Below, piece after piece: positions 60,523-64,000 of a stretch of DNA of 64,000 nt. Source of the stretch: an uncultured Coriobacteriaceae bacterium (lineage in GTDB: Bacteria; Actinomycetota; Coriobacteriia; Coriobacteriales; Atopobiaceae); the NCBI GenBank assembly GCA_902803315.1, contig CADCPM010000056.1, forward strand, positions 1-64,000, read 5' to 3'. The notes beneath the pieces were generated by a model, which was given only the letters and a program-made list of their open reading frames with translations, made no database searches and was not told the origin of the DNA. The position numbers and the translations under genes were made by a program. Position 1 is the stretch's first letter, and each line of letters opens with the position of its first letter.

Positions 60523-60627
60523 CTACTCGGGGTCCAGGGTTCCGCAGGCGGTCGCCGGGTCAGGCGTGCCGCAGGCGGTCGCGGGGTCAGGCGTGCCGCA
60601 GGCGGTTGTGTTCTGGAATTCTGCCAT
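60523..60627 (-). CDS. Candidate RiPP precursor with three CGTPD-type repeats
   Basis: 34 residues. MAEFQNT is followed by three 9-residue repeats, TACGTPDPA, TACGTPDPA and TACGTLDPE, then stop. Each repeat has Cys-X3-Asp (Cys10/Asp14, Cys19/Asp23, Cys28/Asp32), the spacing cross-linked in freyrasin-type ranthipeptides, and the ACG start recalls 'ACGX-repeat' peptides of rSAM systems (from memory, not searched). The RBS is exceptionally good: GAAGGAGAT, 5-6 nt before ATG. Directly upstream of the decayed rSAM gene. The 27-bp DNA repeats are near identical. Confidence 0.75.
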   Translation of the reverse strand: MAEFQNTTACGTPDPATACGTPDPATACGTLDPE

Positions 60628-60692
60628 TTTTATCTCCTTCTTGTTGGTCTTGCATTCCTATTGCCATGGCTTTCGCCAGAGTGGCCCTGCGC

Positions 60693-61657
60693 CTAATCGC
60701 TCGTGACCACGAGCTTGCCTTGGAAGCCTACCGACTCCTGCATCGCGAGCGCCTCGCTCAGGCTCTCGAGCGAGAACACCTTGGCGATGTTTGGTCCGAT
60801 TCCGTGCTCGGCTACGAACGCAAAGATCTTGTCCATGACCTCTTGCGTGGGATAGTTGGAGAAGAAGCCCGTAAGATAGCGGCCGTTGGGGATGTCCTTT
60901 ATGGGATCGAAGCCGTCCAGGGTAAAGATGCCGCCGAGGATGCCTGTGTTGCAACAGATGCCGCCGGGCAAGAGGTTCGCCATCGTGTCCCGCAGCGTCT
61001 TGGGGCCGACGAGCTCGAGCGCCTTGCTTGCGCGCACGTCCGTTTGCGCGAGCGTGCCGGTGTCGAACACGGCCTCGTTGGCACCATAGTCGCGAAGCAG
61101 CGACGCGTATTCCTCGCGGTGCGTGGTGGCGATGACGCGGCATCCAAGGGCGTGCGCGATCTGCACGGCGGCGTATCCAAGCCCGCAGCTGGCACCGCGA
61201 ACGAGCAGCGTGTCGCTCGGCTTGAGCTGCAGCCCTCGAAGAGCGAGCCCCACGCCGTGTAGTAGGTCTCGGGAATGGCCGCGAGCGTTGCCCAGGGAAG
61301 GTTTCGCGCGGCCTCGGGAATGGCGAACAGGCGCGACGCGGGCACCAGACAGTACTCGGCGTAGCTGCCGTCCCACGCGCGGCCCATGCCGCCCATGAGC
61401 ATGCAGACCTTGTCGCCAATCGCAAGCCCCGTGTCGCTTGGGTCTGCGACCTCACCCACGCCCTCGATTCCGGGGATGATGGGCTTCTTTATGTAGTCGG
61501 CGCGGATCTCCGACCGGCGCAGCTCCAGCTCGGCGTGGTTGAGGCCAAAGCCACGCACGCGCACGAGCGCCCATCCGGGACGAGTCTTGGGCACCGGCAC
61601 CTCTGCGAGCGCCGCATCCTCTGCCGTGGTGATTCCCGTTATGGAGAGTGCCTTCAT
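60693..61657 (-). pseudogene. Quinone oxidoreductase / zinc-type alcohol dehydrogenase family gene, frameshifted
   Basis: MDR-family NADPH oxidoreductase. Frame 1 (61657 to ~61233): MKALSITGITTAEDAALAEV, GLNHAELELRRSEI, IIPGIEGVGEV, DGSYAEYCLVP, IPETYYTAWGSLFEG. Frame 2 (to 60693): LQLKPSDTLLVRGASCGLGY, AVQIAHALGCRVIATTHRE ... GKLVVTSD. One missing base near 61233 (GAGGGC-CTGCAG expected) explains the break; with one base restored the gene would be 966 bp (321 aa), the normal size. Divergent from the LysR remnant. Confidence 0.88.
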
Positions 61658-61780
61658 CGTCTTTTGCCTGCTCACGTCTGCCTCCCGTGCGTCTGTATTC
61701 CAATTCTCGCACGCTGTACGCGGGCGGTTTGATAGAGTGATGCAATAAGCGATTCACATTTGTAATCAATGGGAGGCAAC

Positions 61781-62260
61781 GTGAATACTGCACAGCTGGA
61801 GTGCTTCGTCCAGGTTGCCCTGAGCCTGAGCTTTCGTCGTGCGGCCGAGGAGCTGCACCTTTCGCAGCCAACCGTGTCGAAGCAGGTTGCCTCTCTGGAG
61901 CGCGAGCTCGGCGGCGCACTCTTTGTGCGGTCGACGCGACAAGTTCTGCTCACTCAACTGGGAGAGGCGTTTTTGCAAGACGCCCAAGAGATTCTGCAGC
62001 TTGCCTACGCAGCCGAGGAGCGCGCCCGACGCTTAGGCAACGGCGGCGAGCTGGTGGTTGCCTACTCGGACTCCAACGAGCCCATGCGCCTGGTGCCCGT
62101 GCTCGACCGCCTGCGACGAGAGCGCGCGGGAATCCACGTGCTGCTCTCGCAGGGACCCCGCGAGGCGAACATCGCGAGGCTTCAGCGCGAGGAAGTAGAC
62201 GTCGTAATGGGCTTTGCGAGCGAGTCGCTGGCGGCGGGCGCTGAGTTCGGGCGCCTTTAG
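61781..62260 (+). pseudogene. Truncated LysR-family regulator
   Basis: 159 codons: intact N-terminal winged HTH (LECFVQVALSLSFRRAAEELHLSQPTVSKQVASLERELG...) and the first part of the effector domain, then TAG at 62258. LysR proteins are ~300 aa; about half is missing. The 77 bp to the 215-bp element show no continuing homology. GTG 61781 with GGGAGG upstream is preferred over ATG 61769. Probably once controlled the divergent oxidoreductase. Confidence 0.82.
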
Positions 62261-62337
62261 GAGCGGGTTTTGCGACATCTGGCAACCAACGGTCGCAACA
62301 ACGGCCGCGCTGAACGCACGCCGCTGAGACTGCCAAG

Positions 62338-62552
62338 ATTTCTGTCAGTAAAATTAAGAGCAGATGCCAGAAATTTTAGCTTTTAGGGAAATAGAAAACG
62401 GACAAAAATATCACGGCCAAAAATCGGGCTGTGTACCTGCGGTTTTGCGGGTGTCTTATCGCCGTATACGGGGAAACGACACCCTCTATTTCCCTAAATC
62501 CTCATATTTTTGTCATCAGCTCTTAAATTCACTGACAATCGGAACGGCGGGT
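62338..62552. mobile_element. 215-bp TIR-bearing miniature element, copy B
   Basis: Direct copy of 58864-59078 (same length, same strand), with ends tctgtcagtaaaattaagag / ctcttaaattcactgacaat and a shared ggaacggcgggtg flank. It lies just beyond the truncated LysR gene. Copies A and B bracket 59079-62337. Confidence 0.85.
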
Positions 62553-62572
62553 GAGCGCTCGGCACGCCGACG

Positions 62573-62650
62573 GGGCCCCAAGTAGGGGACGGTCCCCAAG
62601 TTTGGGTTTCGAGAAATCCAAACTTGGGGACCGTCCCCTACTTGGGGCCC
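62573..62650. repeat. REPIN-like palindrome (GGGGACGGTCCCC variant), copy 6
   Basis: 78-nt near-perfect inverted repeat (gggccccaagtaggggacgg ... ccgtcccctacttggggccc). Variant core GGGGACGGTCCCC instead of GGGGACTGTCCC. Between the island and gltS. Confidence 0.9.
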
Positions 62651-62781
62651 TTATGCACGCTCCGTTGCTTAGCCACCCGCCCGTCTCCCGTTATGAGCGC
62701 CGAATCGCTTGAACAACGCCACTCGATACAGTATTCTGACTTAGAAATAATCATTTAATTATATGGAATGAGCTGAGTAAA

Positions 62782-63987
62782 TTGGAAATACCCGTCGACC
62801 TGTATCAAACGCTGGCCCTGGCCGTTGCAGCAGTAATGCTTGGATCGTTCATTAGGCGCAAGGTACACTTCTTCGAGCGCTTTTGCATTCCAGCGCCGGT
62901 CATCGGTGGTCTTATATTCGCCATCCTTACCTGCGTGCTCCATGCAACCGGAGTGGCAGATGTTAAGTTCGATGCCACAATGAGAGAGGTCTGCATGATC
63001 TTCTTCTTTACCTCGGTTGGCTTCCAGATGGATCTAAAGACAATCAAGGCCGGAGGAAAGGGCCTGCTGATTCTTTTGCTGTCGGCTGCCATGTTGATCG
63101 CCTGCCAAAACGTCATATCGATTCTCCTGTCGAAGGTCCTAAACGTCAGTCCCCTGCTGGGCCTGTGCGCGGGATCCATCTCGATGGTCGGCGGGCACGG
63201 GACGTCCGCCGCCTTTGGGCCGATGCTGGAGGGCCTCGGCCTTAGCGGAGCCACCACGTTTTGCACGGCGGCGGCGACGTACGGACTGATTGCGGGCGGA
63301 CTCACGGGCGGACCGCTCGCGAACAACCTGATCACGACGAAGGGCCTACGATCCTCTGCCGCCGAGGAAACCGACCAGCTCGCAACGGAGCCGCAGGAGG
63401 ATAAGAACACGATGCAGGTTTCTGCGTTTGTGTCGGCGGCCTTCCAGCTGATTATCGCGGTAGGAATCGGAACGGGCATTTCCTTTGTGCTCTCGAAGCT
63501 GGGATACACGTTCCCCCTCTACATAGGCGGCATGATCGTAGCGGCCATCATGCGAAACATCAGCGAGTACACCGGCAAGTTCAAAACGCACATCCCCGAA
63601 AACGACGCCATGGGCGGAATCTTCCTGAACCTCTTCCTGGGAATCGCGATGATCACCCTGGAGCTGTGGCAGCTCGCGGGACTTGCGCTTCCCCTGGTTA
63701 TCCTTCTTCTGGTGCAAACCGCCTTCGTGATAATCTTTGTGAGGTTCGTAACGTTCTGGATGATGGGCAGGGACTACGACGCCGCGGTAACATGCGCCGG
63801 TACCTGCGGATTCGGCTTGGGAGCCACCCCCAATGCCATGGCCAACATGCAGGCCATCTGCGAGAAGTACGGGCCATCGGTTAAGGCGTTCATGCTCGTT
63901 CCGATTGTCGGCGGCTTCCTGAATGACTTTACGAACAGCATCATAATTACGTTCTTTATCAACCTGACCAAGTCGCTCGGGCTGTGA
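62782..63987 (+). CDS. gltS: Sodium/glutamate symporter
   Basis: 401 residues, ten or more TM helices in two repeats. GltS signatures: FCIPAPVIGGLIFA, MVGGHGTSAAFGPMLEGLGL and the second-repeat counterpart CAGTCGFGLGATPNAMANMQAIC, then VPIVGGFLNDFTNSIIITFF. Imports glutamate with Na+. The start is TTG 62782 (GGAATGAG upstream); no better ATG is in frame. The region upstream is AT-rich and likely promoter. Confidence 0.93.
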   Translation: MEIPVDLYQTLALAVAAVMLGSFIRRKVHFFERFCIPAPVIGGLIFAILTCVLHATGVADVKFDATMREVCMIFFFTSVGFQMDLKTIKAGGKGLLILLLSAAMLIACQNVISILLSKVLNVSPLLGLCAGSISMVGGHGTSAAFGPMLEGLGLSGATTFCTAAATYGLIAGGLTGGPLANNLITTKGLRSSAAEETDQLATEPQEDKNTMQVSAFVSAAFQLIIAVGIGTGISFVLSKLGYTFPLYIGGMIVAAIMRNISEYTGKFKTHIPENDAMGGIFLNLFLGIAMITLELWQLAGLALPLVILLLVQTAFVIIFVRFVTFWMMGRDYDAAVTCAGTCGFGLGATPNAMANMQAICEKYGPSVKAFMLVPIVGGFLNDFTNSIIITFFINLTKSLGL

Positions 63988-64000
63988 TGGCGGACGACGA

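Noticed and set aside
62338..62552. Insertion sequence
   Set aside because: Only 215 bp with no transposase frame; MITE-like at most.

Overview
The window is a GC-rich bacterial chromosome segment with no rRNA, no recognisable phage module and no transposase. Gene content suggests an anaerobic, fermentative, Gram-positive actinobacterium of class Coriobacteriia, probably Atopobiaceae/Olsenella-like. This is inferred from a soluble group-B-type [FeFe] hydrogenase, a trehalose PTS, a subtilase with ChW repeats, flavinylation genes and several intergenic repeat families. Taxonomy was not tested by a search.

Layout. 1-4.4 kb: 3' end of phosphoglycerate mutase, a DUF4418 membrane protein and a three-gene GtrB/GtrA/GT-C-like glycosylation operon. 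4.4-8.5 kb: MFS exporter, then ApbE divergent from a NusG_II protein and a Gx-transporter/EcfT fusion, a flavinylation or extracellular-electron-transfer type set. 8.5-22.4 kb: surface genes (giant ChW subtilase, two CapA paralogues, Wzx flippase, orphan adaptor protein) and aspS. 22.4-40.3 kb: mostly housekeeping: gph, [FeFe] hydrogenase, hisS-thpR, ilvE, tRNA-Thr, PNP, a six-gene hpf-degV-dehydrogenase-NYN-HEAT-SurA-like run, an orphan amino-acid-type binding protein and tatD-comF. 40.4-45.2 kb: trehalose regulon treP-treC and divergent treR with matching operators. 45.3-50.3 kb: a hairpin array beside a predicted PD-(D/E)XK protein, then galE-polyprenyl synthase-peptidoglycan-binding protein.

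50.4-56.0 kb is a tightly coupled five-gene minus-strand operon: a free-standing asparagine-synthetase-like ligase, a PgeF-like protein, a MATE transporter fused to a GHKL-type ATPase domain, a C39-like cysteine peptidase and MurE. I recognise no standard pathway with this composition. It could modify peptidoglycan precursors or make and export a small amide-bonded product.

56.1-62.6 kb is accessory. It holds an AAA-ATPase/PD-(D/E)XK gene, a second member of the predicted nuclease family, and a 3.3-kb island bracketed by two direct copies of a 215-bp TIR-bearing element. Inside the island are a ConA-like protein, a decayed radical SAM maturase, an intact 34-residue peptide gene with three CGTPD-type repeats (a candidate RiPP precursor with a Cys-X3-Asp pattern), a frameshifted quinone-oxidoreductase gene and a truncated LysR gene. 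The window ends with gltS.

At least six intergenic repeat families occur. The commonest is a REPIN-like palindrome with a GGGGAC(A/T)GTCCC-type core, seen at six sites. It lies at gene 3' ends and often supplies the stop codon.
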